The position numbers and the translations under genes are program-made. Positions 18,356-27,735 of a stretch of 28,233 bases of DNA are shown here, in pieces. Under the pieces are notes generated by a model. That model did not search any database. It worked only from the letters and a program-made list of their open reading frames with translations, and was not told the origin of the DNA. This DNA comes from Acidobacteriota bacterium. GTDB taxonomy: Bacteria; Acidobacteriota; Blastocatellia; Pyrinomonadales; Pyrinomonadaceae. Numbering within the stretch: the stretch's first letter is position 1; the number at the start of each line of letters is the position of its first letter. The stretch lies in assembly GCA_023391155.1 (NCBI GenBank), contig JAEWBM010000102.1, positions 1-28,233 on the forward strand. Direction: 5' to 3'.

Positions 18356-19627
18356 TTACTTCGAAATCTTCATCAGGCTTCCGTCCCCGCTGACCTTTCG
18401 GCTCCCGGCCACCTTTTCGGCCTGTTCCATGGCCCGCAGCACGTTCTCGCCCAGCACCTTTCGGACCTCGGCCTCGGTGTAGCCGCGCCGGAGCATCTCA
18501 TAGGTAACGAGCACCATATCCTCAGCCCCTTGCATCGGTGCCGGCAGCAGCGGAACGCCGTCATAGTCCGAACCCAAACCGATATGGTCGATCCCTGCGA
18601 CCCGCTTGATGTGGTCCATATGATCTACGATCTTGGTGTAAGAAGTGATCGGGATCGGGTTCTCTGCCAACAGCTTTCGCTCAGCCGCGAGAAAACCCTG
18701 CCGATCGTCCTTATACTGTTCACGAAGAGCATCGAGCTGCGGCTTGAGCCTTTCGGACCGAGCACGCGTCGCATCCCAATATTCCTGGTCCAGAAATGTC
18801 GGATAGAAAACGACCATCACCACCCCGCCATTCTGCGGAAGCCTTTTCAGCACGTCATCCGGAACGCCGCGCGGATGATTTATGCCCATCCGCGTCGCCG
18901 AGTGCGAAAAGATGACCGGTGCTTTCGTCAGGTCCAGAACGTCGTGCATCGTCTTGTCCGAAACGTGAGATATATCGACCAGCATCCCAAGCCGGTTCAT
19001 CTCACGGATCACCTCTTTCCCGAAATCGGTCAACCCATTATGCCGCTTTTCATCACAACAGGCGTCGGCCCAGTCGTTTGTGTTGTTGTGGGTGAGCGTC
19101 ATATAGCGGATGCCGAGCCGATAGAAATTCCTCAACGCATACAGCGAATTTTCGATCGCATGGCCGCCCTCTATCCCCATCAGAGCACAGATCTTGCCGT
19201 CCTTTTTCGCCCGGCGTATCTGTGCCGCGGTGGTACACGACGTCAGGTCATTGGGGTATTTCTCCACGGCACGATTCACCACATCGATCATTTCCATCGC
19301 CCGACGCATCGAGCCTCCGTCACGAGCATAGCTCGCGGAAACGTAGATCGAGAAGAATTCGCCCGTGATGCCGCTCGCCTTCAGGCGGCTCATATCGGTG
19401 TGGAACGGCGAACCTGACTGATGATATCGGCCGAGTGTGGGCGTCATCAGGTCATAGTCCTCATCGACCATTGGTGAGGTTATATCGTTATGGCCGTCAA
19501 TAACTATCGACTTTTTGTGTAATTTCAGCGCACGTTCCCATACCGCGCGGTCGGCGCCCTCGGGCATCGTCTGTGCAGACACTGATAGAGCGAGCGTGAG
19601 AAAAGCAAAAGCAGCTAAGATCTTCAT
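18356..19627 (-). CDS. Membrane/renal-type dipeptidase (peptidase family M19), exported
   Basis: 423 residues. A signal peptide (1-18, ending SVSAQ) precedes a TIM-barrel zinc dipeptidase. Metal ligands match the family: DGHND (H46, D48), the bridging glutamate in GIEGGHAIE (E153), VDISHVSD (H221) and IFSHSATR (H242), with the catalytic-site aspartate in GLGSDYDG (D354). It releases amino acids from dipeptides, including D-amino-acid-containing ones in some members, outside the cytoplasm. HPRGVPD and the C-terminal GGNxxR-like helix (here GENVLRAME) also fit. The start ATG 19625-19627 has no clear Shine-Dalgarno. It is transcribed away from the PAS-GGDEF-EAL gene and ends at a strong hairpin. 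Confidence 0.93.
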   Translation of the reverse strand: MKILAAFAFLTLALSVSAQTMPEGADRAVWERALKLHKKSIVIDGHNDITSPMVDEDYDLMTPTLGRYHQSGSPFHTDMSRLKASGITGEFFSIYVSASYARDGGSMRRAMEMIDVVNRAVEKYPNDLTSCTTAAQIRRAKKDGKICALMGIEGGHAIENSLYALRNFYRLGIRYMTLTHNNTNDWADACCDEKRHNGLTDFGKEVIREMNRLGMLVDISHVSDKTMHDVLDLTKAPVIFSHSATRMGINHPRGVPDDVLKRLPQNGGVVMVVFYPTFLDQEYWDATRARSERLKPQLDALREQYKDDRQGFLAAERKLLAENPIPITSYTKIVDHMDHIKRVAGIDHIGLGSDYDGVPLLPAPMQGAEDMVLVTYEMLRRGYTEAEVRKVLGENVLRAMEQAEKVAGSRKVSGDGSLMKISK

Positions 19628-19844
19628 AATTTTTTTGTAGCGGAGAGCTTTAATGGATTTTCCCCATTTTATCCGATAAGTGCCGAATCTGAAACTGCTA
19701 ACCCATTTATGGTACGGCGGTTGCTAATAGCATTTGCCGCCTGTGCTCCTGCATATCGGGCTAAGCAGTAGTAAAATCCGCAATAGCGTAAAGAAAACGG
19801 CACATCTATGCTCCTGCGCAAGATCGTGAAGATTGCCATTTTCG

Positions 19845-19860
19845 GTCACAATGGTGTGAC
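19845..19860. promoter_or_regulatory. Inverted repeat upstream of the PAS-GGDEF-EAL gene
   Basis: GTCACA (19845-19850) and TGTGAC (19855-19860) form a perfect 6-base inverted repeat with a 4-base spacer, 32 bases before ATG 19893. Size and place fit a dimeric repressor or activator site. The half-sites are in the opposite order to a CRP site (TGTGA...TCACA), so CRP is not implied. The rest of the 265 bases between the divergent genes shows nothing I can name. Confidence 0.35.
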
Positions 19861-19892
19861 AATATGCGGCATTTTGACCGCTGAGACCAAAT

Positions 19893-22844
19893 ATGTCCAA
19901 GAGAAAACCAAGTTCCTCACCCAAGCGCGGCCGGGCTCCGCAGCGCGGGATCAAAGACATTCAGAACGGAGATTCGCGATTTCGAAGCTTTATAGAGAAC
20001 CTGCCCGTACTGTTCTACGCGGTTGATAGCGAGCCCCCCTACACACCGCTCTACGTCAGCCCCGCGTTCGAACGATTTGGATATCCGCTCGAAGCATGGC
20101 TTGAAGACCCCGATATATGGGTCAAAGTGATACATCCCGACGACCGCGAGTGGGTCTTTAACCAGACAGCGGCCTCGACAGAATCGGGTGAGGATGTCGA
20201 TTACGAATACCGCCTGTATGCCGCCGACGGCACACTTCACTCGGTCCGCGACCGGGGCTGCCTGATCCGCGACGACGAGGGCAACATCATTTACCGCGAG
20301 GGCGTGATGCTCGACATCACCGGCCGCAAAGAGGCTGAAGATGCCTTGCGCGATAGCGAAGAGCGCTACCGGAATCTCTTCGAGAACGCGAACGACATCA
20401 TCTATGTTCACGACCTCGAGGGCAACTACATCTCATTGAATCAGGCTGCCCAGCGAGTTTTCGGCTACACGCGTGAAGAGGCCCTTTCGCTTAATATGAC
20501 GGCGATCGTGGCACCCGAATGCATCGACATCGCCCGCAAAAAGCTTAGCGAAAAGCTTAGCGGCAATACCGACCAAACCGCGTACGAGATAGACTGTTTT
20601 ACCAAGGACGGCCGCCGGATAACGCTCGAGATCAACAGCACCGTCATCCGGAAAAATGGAGATGCTATCGCCGTCCAGGGCATCGCCCGTGACATTACCG
20701 ACAGAAAGGTCTCTGAAGAAGCGTTGCGTGAGAGCGAACAGCGTTACCGCGACCTCTTTGAGAACGCCAACGACCTGATATACACCCATGATCTGAAGGG
20801 CAATTTCACCTCGCTCAACCGTGTCGGCGAGAGCCTAACCGGCTACACTCGCGATGAGGCCCTCAAAATGAACATCGCCCAGGTCGTCGCGCCCGAATCG
20901 CTTGCCGCTGCCCGCGCGATGACGGTGCGAAAGCTCGCGAGCGACTCTGCCACGACCTACCAAACAGACATCATCGCCAAGGACGGCCGGCGCGTCTCGC
21001 TTGAACTCAGTACGCGGCTGATCATGCACAAAGGCAACCCGATCGGCGTGCAGGGCGTGGGCCGGGATATCACCGAACGCCGCCGGGCAGAGGACGAGCT
21101 CAAGGCGAGCGAACGCCGGTTTCGCCAGCTCGGCGAGGGCATCTTTCACCAAGTGTGGACCGCCGAGCCCAACGGCTGGCTCGATTATGTGAATGCCCGA
21201 ACCCTCGAATACTTCGGCCGGCCGGAAGCGGATCTTATCCGTGGCGGTTGGCGCGAGGTCGTACATCCGGATGATGTCGACGAATGCCTCAATCGCTGGG
21301 CACGGTCCGTCAAAACGGGTGAATTCTTTGAAATGGAGTTTCGGCTTCGCCGCAATGACGGTGTCTATCGCTGGCATAAGGCGCGGGCTAACGCCGGTAC
21401 CGACCACGACGGAAAGATCACTAAATGGTTCGGCACCAACACCGACATCGACGCTCAGAAACAGAGTGAGGCCAAGCTGAACCATTTCGCCCGGCACGAT
21501 CCGCTCACCGACCTGCCGAACCGGGCCGAGTTTATGGCGCATCTGCAGTCGGCGATCGACCGCGGCCGCAAAAATTCCAATACGAGCTTTGCGGTACTAT
21601 TCCTCGATCTCGACAGGTTCAAAGTGATAAACGACAGTCTCGGCCACGTCATCGGCGACAAACTGCTGAAAGCGATCGCCGTTCGCCTGAATTCGCTGGT
21701 CCGCCCCGGCGACGTGGTGGCTCGGCTCGGCGGCGACGAATTCACGATCCTTCTCAATCGCACCGGCGGCAAAGACGACGTAATAACCGTGGCTGAACGC
21801 GTGCAGAATGCGCTCGCAGAGCCCTTCAGCGTCGACAGTTACGAGGTGTATACCTCAGCAAGCATCGGCATTCTTATTTCAGATGAGATCATGCGTAATC
21901 CCGAAGATTTCCTCCGCGATGCGGATACGGCGATGTATCGGGCAAAAGAAAGCGGCAAGGCCCGCTATGAGGTGTTCGATGCTGAGATGCACGTCCGTAA
22001 CCTCGACCTGCTGAGGATCGAGACCGATCTTCGTCATGCGGTCGAACGCGAGGAATTCGAGTTGCTCTTCCAGCCGATCGTCGATCTCGCTGCCGGGCCG
22101 ATCACGGAATTCGAAGCTCTCATTCGCTGGCGTCATCCGGTCGACGGCCTGATCTCGCCCGACAATTTTATCGGCGTCGCCGAAGAGACCGGGCTGATCG
22201 TCCCGATCGGACACTGGGTGCTGAGCGAGGCCTGTCGCAATATCGCCGCGTGGCAAAAAGATGCCGACCGCCAGCTTTCCGTGAGCGTCAACCTCTCCGC
22301 AAAACAACTGATGCATCCGTCGCTCGTTTCGCGGCTCCGCGAATCGCTTAAGGAACATAACCTCGATCCGCGGCAGCTTAAGCTCGAGGTTACCGAGAGC
22401 ACGGTTATGGAGCACAGCGAGCGGTCGCTTAGCGTCCTTAACCAACTTGCCGCAATGGGCATATCGCTCTCGACCGACGATTTCGGTACGGGGTACTCCA
22501 GCCTCAGCTATCTCCAGCGCTTCCCATTCGAACGCATCAAGATCGACCGTTCGTTCATCGACAAAATGATCGCCGATGACAAGAGCGCGGCGATCGTGAA
22601 AACGATCCTTATGCTGGGTGAAAATCTGGGTATCGATGTTGTTGCCGAGGGTATCGAAAACGAACGCCAGCTTGAGGAACTGGTCTCGCATGGATGCCGG
22701 CTGGGCCAGGGCTATCTGCTCTCGCCGCCCATCTCCCCGGCGAAAGCCGGCCGTCTGCTGAGACAGAGCATGCCCGAGGCTCTCAAGCACCTCTCCGACA
22801 TTTCACGCACGCTGCCGATCTTTGAGGTGGCCAACATTCAATAG
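19893..22844 (+). CDS. Four-PAS GGDEF-EAL protein (c-di-GMP cyclase/phosphodiesterase)
   Basis: 983 residues, no membrane segment, so a cytoplasmic sensor. Four PAS domains lie at about 27-145, 155-270, 280-393 and 405-520, each closed by a PAC-type DITxRK or TDID motif; PAS2 and PAS3 are close duplicates (RYRNLFENAND and RYRDLFENAND). The cyclase domain (about 530-695) has an exact GGDEF at 613-617 and an inhibitory I-site RPGD at 604-607, five residues upstream as expected. The phosphodiesterase domain (about 705-965) has EAL at 741-743, N800, EVTES around 832-836, DDFGTG at 862-867, KIDRSFI and the EGIE segment. Both halves look active, so it could make or break c-di-GMP depending on the PAS input; ligands of the PAS domains are unknown. 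The Shine-Dalgarno is weak (GAGACC). Confidence 0.95.
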   Translation: MSKRKPSSSPKRGRAPQRGIKDIQNGDSRFRSFIENLPVLFYAVDSEPPYTPLYVSPAFERFGYPLEAWLEDPDIWVKVIHPDDREWVFNQTAASTESGEDVDYEYRLYAADGTLHSVRDRGCLIRDDEGNIIYREGVMLDITGRKEAEDALRDSEERYRNLFENANDIIYVHDLEGNYISLNQAAQRVFGYTREEALSLNMTAIVAPECIDIARKKLSEKLSGNTDQTAYEIDCFTKDGRRITLEINSTVIRKNGDAIAVQGIARDITDRKVSEEALRESEQRYRDLFENANDLIYTHDLKGNFTSLNRVGESLTGYTRDEALKMNIAQVVAPESLAAARAMTVRKLASDSATTYQTDIIAKDGRRVSLELSTRLIMHKGNPIGVQGVGRDITERRRAEDELKASERRFRQLGEGIFHQVWTAEPNGWLDYVNARTLEYFGRPEADLIRGGWREVVHPDDVDECLNRWARSVKTGEFFEMEFRLRRNDGVYRWHKARANAGTDHDGKITKWFGTNTDIDAQKQSEAKLNHFARHDPLTDLPNRAEFMAHLQSAIDRGRKNSNTSFAVLFLDLDRFKVINDSLGHVIGDKLLKAIAVRLNSLVRPGDVVARLGGDEFTILLNRTGGKDDVITVAERVQNALAEPFSVDSYEVYTSASIGILISDEIMRNPEDFLRDADTAMYRAKESGKARYEVFDAEMHVRNLDLLRIETDLRHAVEREEFELLFQPIVDLAAGPITEFEALIRWRHPVDGLISPDNFIGVAEETGLIVPIGHWVLSEACRNIAAWQKDADRQLSVSVNLSAKQLMHPSLVSRLRESLKEHNLDPRQLKLEVTESTVMEHSERSLSVLNQLAAMGISLSTDDFGTGYSSLSYLQRFPFERIKIDRSFIDKMIADDKSAAIVKTILMLGENLGIDVVAEGIENERQLEELVSHGCRLGQGYLLSPPISPAKAGRLLRQSMPEALKHLSDISRTLPIFEVANIQ

Positions 22845-22870
22845 AAAAAGGGGCCGCGTGATCGGCCCCT
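22845..22870 (-). terminator. Rho-independent terminator of the S9 peptidase gene
   Basis: On the minus strand AGGGGCCG and CGGCCCCT (22870-22863 and 22856-22849) pair around a 6-base loop and are followed by TTTTTC. It lies 8 bases past the peptidase stop and directly after the stop of the convergent PAS-GGDEF-EAL gene. On the plus strand the T-tract is poor, though the stem could still help. Confidence 0.8.
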
Positions 22871-22878
22871 CAGCTTGT

Positions 22879-25314
22879 TTACTTCGCCGCGTTCGCACTT
22901 TGCGTCCGCGGTTTTGCATTTTTCACGTGCTTGTCGAACCAGGCCACCTGCTCATAGAGCGTGTGCTCGATCGATTCACGTGCGACATATCCGTGCGACT
23001 CAAGCGGCAGCATCACCAACCTCGCCGTCCCGCCGTTTCCGCGGATCGCCGCGAAAAGCCTTTCGGACTGTATCGGGTATGTTCCCTGGTTGTTGTCGGC
23101 CTCGCCGTGGATCAACAAGATCGGTTCGTTGATCTTGTGGGCGTAGAAGAACGGCGACACCCGTGTGTAAAGCTCGGTGGCCTCCCAGAAGGTCCGACGC
23201 TCAGACTGAAATCCGTAAGGCGTAAGAGTCCGGTTATAAGCGCCACTGCGTGCAATGCCGGCACGGAAGATATCGGAGTGTGCAAGCAGGTTCCCCGTCA
23301 TAAACGCACCGTAGCTATGCCCGCCCACACCGACTCTATCGCGGTCGACCACACCCATCTCGACGCCCTTATCGATCGCGGCCTGTGCGGAATCGACGAT
23401 CTGCTTAACAAATGTGTCGTTTACCGTTTCCGGATCCCCGACGATCGGCATCGTCGCATCGTCCAGCACCGCATAACCCTGCAGCAGAAAATAGAGGTGC
23501 GATGATCCGCCGATCTGTGTAAACCTGTTTGTCGAGCCCGTCACCTGGCCGGCGATCGAAGCATCGGTGAACTCCAGCGGGTATGCCCACACGACCGTCG
23601 GCAGCCGCTGCCCTTCTTTGTAGCCCGGAGGCAGGTAAAGCGTGAACGAGAGGTCAACGCCATCGGCCCGTTTATACCGAACCATCTCTTTCTTGATATC
23701 GCGAAGCTGCGGTGCCGGATCTGTAAAGTTGGTGATGGGCCGGTCGAAGACCGCCAGGCACTCCGTCCCCGGTTCGCACACCTGCTTCAAGACAAGATTG
23801 GGCGGTTCGGTCGTCGATTCCCGGCGGAGAATGAAACGGGCTCCGTTGTCGTCGAGCACAGCGGCGACAGACTCATACTTTTCTGTACCCGATCGGTAGA
23901 TCTCATCCCGCTCCATCGTTTTCAGGTTAAAGCGCCGAAGAAACGGACGGTCGCCCTCCGGCGACGCGCCGCTGCCGGTGACGAAAATATAGTCGCCATG
24001 CTGACGGATGACGTTCGAGCCATTCGGCAGGGTGCGAAACACCGGGCTCCCGAACTCGTTATACCTGTCCGAAACGTTCAGGTCCGAAAGCATTTTGACG
24101 CCCTTCGGGTTCCGATAGTCCGTCATAAAGATCCGCCGATGACGCGTGTCACGGTCGTAATCGTAAAACAGCATCAGACCGTCGTCCTCGCCAAAGGCAC
24201 GCCCCTGATAGCGATGCTGCGTGCGGACCAACTCCGTCGGAGAGGCTGAGAACGGCGCCCCTAGCGACATCAGCTTGTCCCGGTGCTCCGCCTTATTTCG
24301 CGGATCGCCGCCGTCCAGTGCCTCGGCCCACACCAAAGTGGACGGCTCCGTCGGGATCCACCCGTAGCTTCGCGGCGTGGTGGGAACGCCCTGAACGGGC
24401 AGCGCGTCCTGCAGCGGGATATCTGCCAGTTGCTTGACCACCTTGCCCGTGCTGTCCCATATCTCGACCGTCCGCGGGAAACGCGAGTACGGAAACAGAT
24501 ACGAAAACGGCCGCTTGATCCGCGTGACCAAAATATATCGCCCGTCAGGCGACGGAGAAAAAGTGTCGTAGATCGCGGGCTCGCCGACCGTGGTGATTCG
24601 CCCGTCCGGTGAGATAAAGGCCGGCTGCGATGTCGTGTAATACTCGAAAAGCCGCTCGGCGTTCGGGCTCTTCAGCAGGTCCTGAAATGTCGCGACCGCT
24701 CCGCTCCGGCCCGACGTTTCCTGAATGTTCGGCTCCTGCGGAGCTATGTCTCTGTACTGCGGCGCATCCCCCCGGCCCGCCGGCACCAGCATAGCCGAAA
24801 TGCGATCGTTCCCTTCCCAGCCGAATCCGCCGAACGCCGTATTGACGTAAACATCGCCGGCCCGAGTCGCCTTTCCCGTCGCGGTTTCGATGATCCACAG
24901 CTCGACGCCGCGGTCGGTCAGCCGACCGGCCGCGACATGGCGTCCGTCGGGCGACCATTGCGGACTCACCATCTTGCTGCCCGCGGGCAGCTGCGCGGCG
25001 ACCGTCTCTCCGCCGTCCACCGACTGAAACCTGATACCCGTGAAATAGAGCTGACGGTGCTGTGCGTTCGTCACCGGATTTATCCGAAGCCCTCCCAACC
25101 GAAGCATCGGTTCCGCCAGCTCGGCGATCGGCGGATACCGTTCCGGGTCAAGCAGCGCGATGCGGTCCCCCGCCGGCGAGACCGTCGTGATCGGGATCAC
25201 CGGTGCGTTCAGCACGTCGAGGATCGGCTTCGGCGGCTTCATATAGCTTCCCTGCCCGAATCCCGTAAGGGCCAGCAACCCGAAGAGTGTAATAAGTGTC
25301 AGATGCCTTTTCAT
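22879..25314 (-). CDS. Exported prolyl-oligopeptidase-family serine peptidase, glutamyl-endopeptidase-like (S9D)
   Basis: 811 residues from ATG 25312-25314; I prefer this to ATG 25329 because GGAG stands at the right distance only here. A signal peptide (ending near GFGQG) is followed by a beta-propeller-like region (about 40-540) with repeated SPDGR-type blades, then an alpha/beta-hydrolase domain (about 560-800). The triad is visible: S667 in GGHSYGAFMTG, D740 in HGEADNN and H774 in ESHGY. Runs such as FRAGIARSGAYNRTLTPYGFQ and RRTFWEATELY are typical of plant chloroplast glutamyl endopeptidase and its bacterial relatives, so cleavage after glutamate is likely. It should act in the periplasm on peptides. 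It starts 23 bases after the beta-lactamase-like gene, which suggests one transcript, ended by the hairpin at 22845. Confidence 0.92.
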   Translation of the reverse strand: MKRHLTLITLFGLLALTGFGQGSYMKPPKPILDVLNAPVIPITTVSPAGDRIALLDPERYPPIAELAEPMLRLGGLRINPVTNAQHRQLYFTGIRFQSVDGGETVAAQLPAGSKMVSPQWSPDGRHVAAGRLTDRGVELWIIETATGKATRAGDVYVNTAFGGFGWEGNDRISAMLVPAGRGDAPQYRDIAPQEPNIQETSGRSGAVATFQDLLKSPNAERLFEYYTTSQPAFISPDGRITTVGEPAIYDTFSPSPDGRYILVTRIKRPFSYLFPYSRFPRTVEIWDSTGKVVKQLADIPLQDALPVQGVPTTPRSYGWIPTEPSTLVWAEALDGGDPRNKAEHRDKLMSLGAPFSASPTELVRTQHRYQGRAFGEDDGLMLFYDYDRDTRHRRIFMTDYRNPKGVKMLSDLNVSDRYNEFGSPVFRTLPNGSNVIRQHGDYIFVTGSGASPEGDRPFLRRFNLKTMERDEIYRSGTEKYESVAAVLDDNGARFILRRESTTEPPNLVLKQVCEPGTECLAVFDRPITNFTDPAPQLRDIKKEMVRYKRADGVDLSFTLYLPPGYKEGQRLPTVVWAYPLEFTDASIAGQVTGSTNRFTQIGGSSHLYFLLQGYAVLDDATMPIVGDPETVNDTFVKQIVDSAQAAIDKGVEMGVVDRDRVGVGGHSYGAFMTGNLLAHSDIFRAGIARSGAYNRTLTPYGFQSERRTFWEATELYTRVSPFFYAHKINEPILLIHGEADNNQGTYPIQSERLFAAIRGNGGTARLVMLPLESHGYVARESIEHTLYEQVAWFDKHVKNAKPRTQSANAAK

Positions 25315-25337
25315 TTTCCTAAGCTCCATTTCAGTTG

Positions 25338-26333
25338 TTAGAGGATCGATATCACCCGTTTCACCATCGCAGGGATCAGGTCCTTGTCATTCGACCGGTT
25401 CTCGGTAAAGACCGCAACGGCGAACTTCTTCCCGTTCGGCAGTTCGATGTACGCCGCGTCGTGGCGAGTCCGGCTGGTCCAGCCTGCCTTCGACCACAGC
25501 TTTGCTTCTTTGAGTCCGAGGTCGATGAGGGCCTTGCCCGAGAAATCCGTCGCCTGACTGTTGGCGTTCTTCTCGGCAAACGGGTCGCGTTCGAGCAGCT
25601 TCATCATCAGCGTGGTTCGCTCCGCTGAGCCGACGCGGCCCAGCGCGATCTCGGCGATCAGCCGTGCCGACGCATTCGAGGTCAGCAGGTTGCGGTTGTC
25701 GCCCTTATAGTTGCGAAACTGCTGCTCGATACCGTAGGCGTCCTCGCAATGCGTCTTTTGATTGACATTAATGTTCGTGTAACCCATCGACGAGAAATAG
25801 CGGTTCATCCTGTTTCGCCGTGTCGACCAAACCTGAAATAACTTCTCGTCGGGCAGCTCAGATCCGCTGGCCGTATCGGTCAAAACATCGACAATGTATT
25901 GCGTCGCCTCATTCGAGGAATCGACGATCATATCCCGCAGCCCCCGTTCAAGTTCCTTCGTCAACGTGATCTTGCCGTCCTCGAGCTGTCGATGGAGCGC
26001 AGCCATATAGAACATCTTGACCACGCTCGCGGGATAGATGCTTGCCTCGCCGCGATACGCGGCCATCCGCGGATCGGCCGTGTCGCTCAAGTCGATGACG
26101 GTAACGGCGATCTGATCTTCGCCCACTCCGCCGGGATGCGACTTTATCAGCTCGGCAACCTCGCGGTCGAGGGCCGCTTGCAGTGCCGCGTCCGCCTTCG
26201 CATTTAGCGGACGGTAGTCCTTAGGTTTAACGATCTCCACCTCGGGGCGGCTCGCCACCTGTCCGGCGGCGGCTATGGAGAACAGGGCCAGTGACAGAAA
26301 TCCGGAGACGATCCGGCGGGTCATTGATCTCAT
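25338..26333 (-). CDS. Exported class A beta-lactamase-like serine hydrolase
   Basis: 331 residues with a signal peptide (about 1-25). It has the penicillin-binding/beta-lactamase triad: SVVK with S103 and K106 (in YPASVVKMF), SSN at 139-141 standing for SDN, and KAG at 282-284 in WSKAGWTS standing for KTG. I see no E-x-x-L-N omega-loop signature of true class A enzymes, so hydrolysis of beta-lactams is doubtful. A D-Ala peptidase-like or other serine hydrolase role is as likely. ATG 26331 or the ATG three codons later could be the start; neither has a strong Shine-Dalgarno. It precedes the S9 peptidase by 23 bases and diverges from the amino-acid permease. Confidence 0.82.
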   Translation of the reverse strand: MRSMTRRIVSGFLSLALFSIAAAGQVASRPEVEIVKPKDYRPLNAKADAALQAALDREVAELIKSHPGGVGEDQIAVTVIDLSDTADPRMAAYRGEASIYPASVVKMFYMAALHRQLEDGKITLTKELERGLRDMIVDSSNEATQYIVDVLTDTASGSELPDEKLFQVWSTRRNRMNRYFSSMGYTNINVNQKTHCEDAYGIEQQFRNYKGDNRNLLTSNASARLIAEIALGRVGSAERTTLMMKLLERDPFAEKNANSQATDFSGKALIDLGLKEAKLWSKAGWTSRTRHDAAYIELPNGKKFAVAVFTENRSNDKDLIPAMVKRVISIL

Positions 26334-26350
26334 AAATTTGTTCTGGTTTC

Positions 26351-26379
26351 TTTACGGAAGTTGATTTTCAGAGTATAAA
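26351..26379 (+). promoter_or_regulatory. Sigma-70-type promoter of the permease gene, -10 also usable leftward
   Basis: TTTACG (26351-26356), a 17-base spacer and TATAAA (26374-26379) stand about 42 bases before ATG 26422. On the other strand the same bases give TATACT, a good -10 for the divergent serine hydrolase, but its -35 region (TTTTTG) is poor. The two promoters would overlap and could exclude each other. Confidence 0.5.
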
Positions 26380-26421
26380 CGAAAAGCATCTCCCCAAAAA
26401 GCTTTCCCGTATCAGCTAACA

Positions 26422-27735
26422 ATGGAAGAACAAAAACTGGTTCGCGGCATCGGCCGGTGGGACCTCGCCGCTATCGCCATTAACACGATCATCGGGACCG
26501 GCATATTCATTCTGCCTGCACGAGCCGCCGGGCTCATCGGCGATTTCAGCCTGCTCGCTATCATTCTCTGCGCAGTGATCACCGCGGCCATCGTTCTGTG
26601 CTTTGCCGAGGTGTCGAGCCGGTTCGATTCGACCGGCGGAATGTACCTATACGCTAAAGAAGCCTTCGGCCCCATCGTCGGATTCGAGGTCGGCTGGCTT
26701 TATTGGATCGTCCGCGTCGCGACATACGCCGCGAACTGCAATGCATTTCTCATCTATCTCGGTTTCTTTTACCCCGAGGCCAATGAGGGTTGGCTCCGCA
26801 TCGCCATCATCTGCATGGTCATCCTGCCGATGACCGTGATCAACCTGATCGGCGTCCGCGAGACCACAGTGCTGACCAATATCTTCACTGTCGGCAAACT
26901 GCTGCCGCTTATCGTCTTTGTCGGTATCGGCATCTTCTATATCGAACCGGCCAACTTCAGGTTCGATGTCGTACCGGAGTATTCCAGCTTTGCGGCCGCA
27001 GTGCTGCTTTTGATCTATGCGTACGTAGGGTTTGAGGCAGCGGTCATTCCAGCGGGCGAATCTAAGGACCCGAAACGCGACCTTCCCTTCGCCCTGTTTG
27101 TCGCGTTAGGAGTGTGTACCGTTCTTTACATTCTGATCCAGGCAGTCGCGATCGGCACACTGCCCGATCTGGCAAATTCCAAGACCCCGCTCGCTGATGC
27201 CGCTGTCGGATTCCTGGGTTCCGCCGGCGCGGGCTTCATCGCGATAGGTGCGCTCGTCTCCATTCTCGGGAACCTCAACGGGGGTTTCCTCGCGGCGTCA
27301 CGCCTTCCCTTTGCAATGGCCGAGCAGAAAGAGCTGCCGCAGGTGCTGGCTAAAACCCATGCAAAGTTTCGCACGCCGTATATCTCAATCATCCTCACAG
27401 CCGCCGTTATTTTGGCGATGACCATCTACAGCAATTTCTTCACCGCGGTCGCCATCGCCACCGTCACCCGGCTTCTCGTGTACGTTACGACCTGTATCTC
27501 CCTTCCTGTCTTCCGGCGACGAAACGATGTGCCTGAGGCGAAATATATGAGCAGCTTGGGGATCCCTGCAACCGTTCTATCGCTCGTCCTCATCGTATGG
27601 CTGCTCACAGACGAACGCGTCTTGAACGAGAGCCTGCCCATCCTCATCGCGATCGTCGTCGGGCTTGTGATCTATTTTGCTTATAAGCTGTTCGGAAAGG
27701 GGAAAGTTGAAAATGAAGCACCGAACGTTGAATAG
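26422..27735 (+). CDS. APC-family amino-acid permease
   Basis: 437 residues with about 12 hydrophobic helices. The first helix holds the substrate-binding signature NTIIGTGIFILPARAAG (from about residue 21), with the GTGIF break that contacts the amino group and carboxylate in this family; GFEAAVIPAGESKDPKRDLP in the middle is the usual loop after helix 6 in APC transporters. It imports or exchanges amino acids at the inner membrane. Specificity cannot be read. ATG 26422 lacks a good Shine-Dalgarno. The end overlaps the start of the following repeat protein by 23 bases in another frame, so the two are likely co-transcribed. It would take up amino acids released by the exported peptidases nearby. 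Confidence 0.92.
   Translation: MEEQKLVRGIGRWDLAAIAINTIIGTGIFILPARAAGLIGDFSLLAIILCAVITAAIVLCFAEVSSRFDSTGGMYLYAKEAFGPIVGFEVGWLYWIVRVATYAANCNAFLIYLGFFYPEANEGWLRIAIICMVILPMTVINLIGVRETTVLTNIFTVGKLLPLIVFVGIGIFYIEPANFRFDVVPEYSSFAAAVLLLIYAYVGFEAAVIPAGESKDPKRDLPFALFVALGVCTVLYILIQAVAIGTLPDLANSKTPLADAAVGFLGSAGAGFIAIGALVSILGNLNGGFLAASRLPFAMAEQKELPQVLAKTHAKFRTPYISIILTAAVILAMTIYSNFFTAVAIATVTRLLVYVTTCISLPVFRRRNDVPEAKYMSSLGIPATVLSLVLIVWLLTDERVLNESLPILIAIVVGLVIYFAYKLFGKGKVENEAPNVE

Noticed and set aside
18194..19417. Long plus-strand open frame (407 codons)
   Set aside because: Antisense to the M19 dipeptidase, which has all metal ligands; the antisense frame is rich in histidine, arginine and proline, as expected of a shadow.
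19724..19892. Small gene in the region between the dipeptidase and the PAS-GGDEF-EAL gene
   Set aside because: Short open frames exist on both strands, but they lack a ribosome binding site or recognisable features and run into the neighbouring gene.
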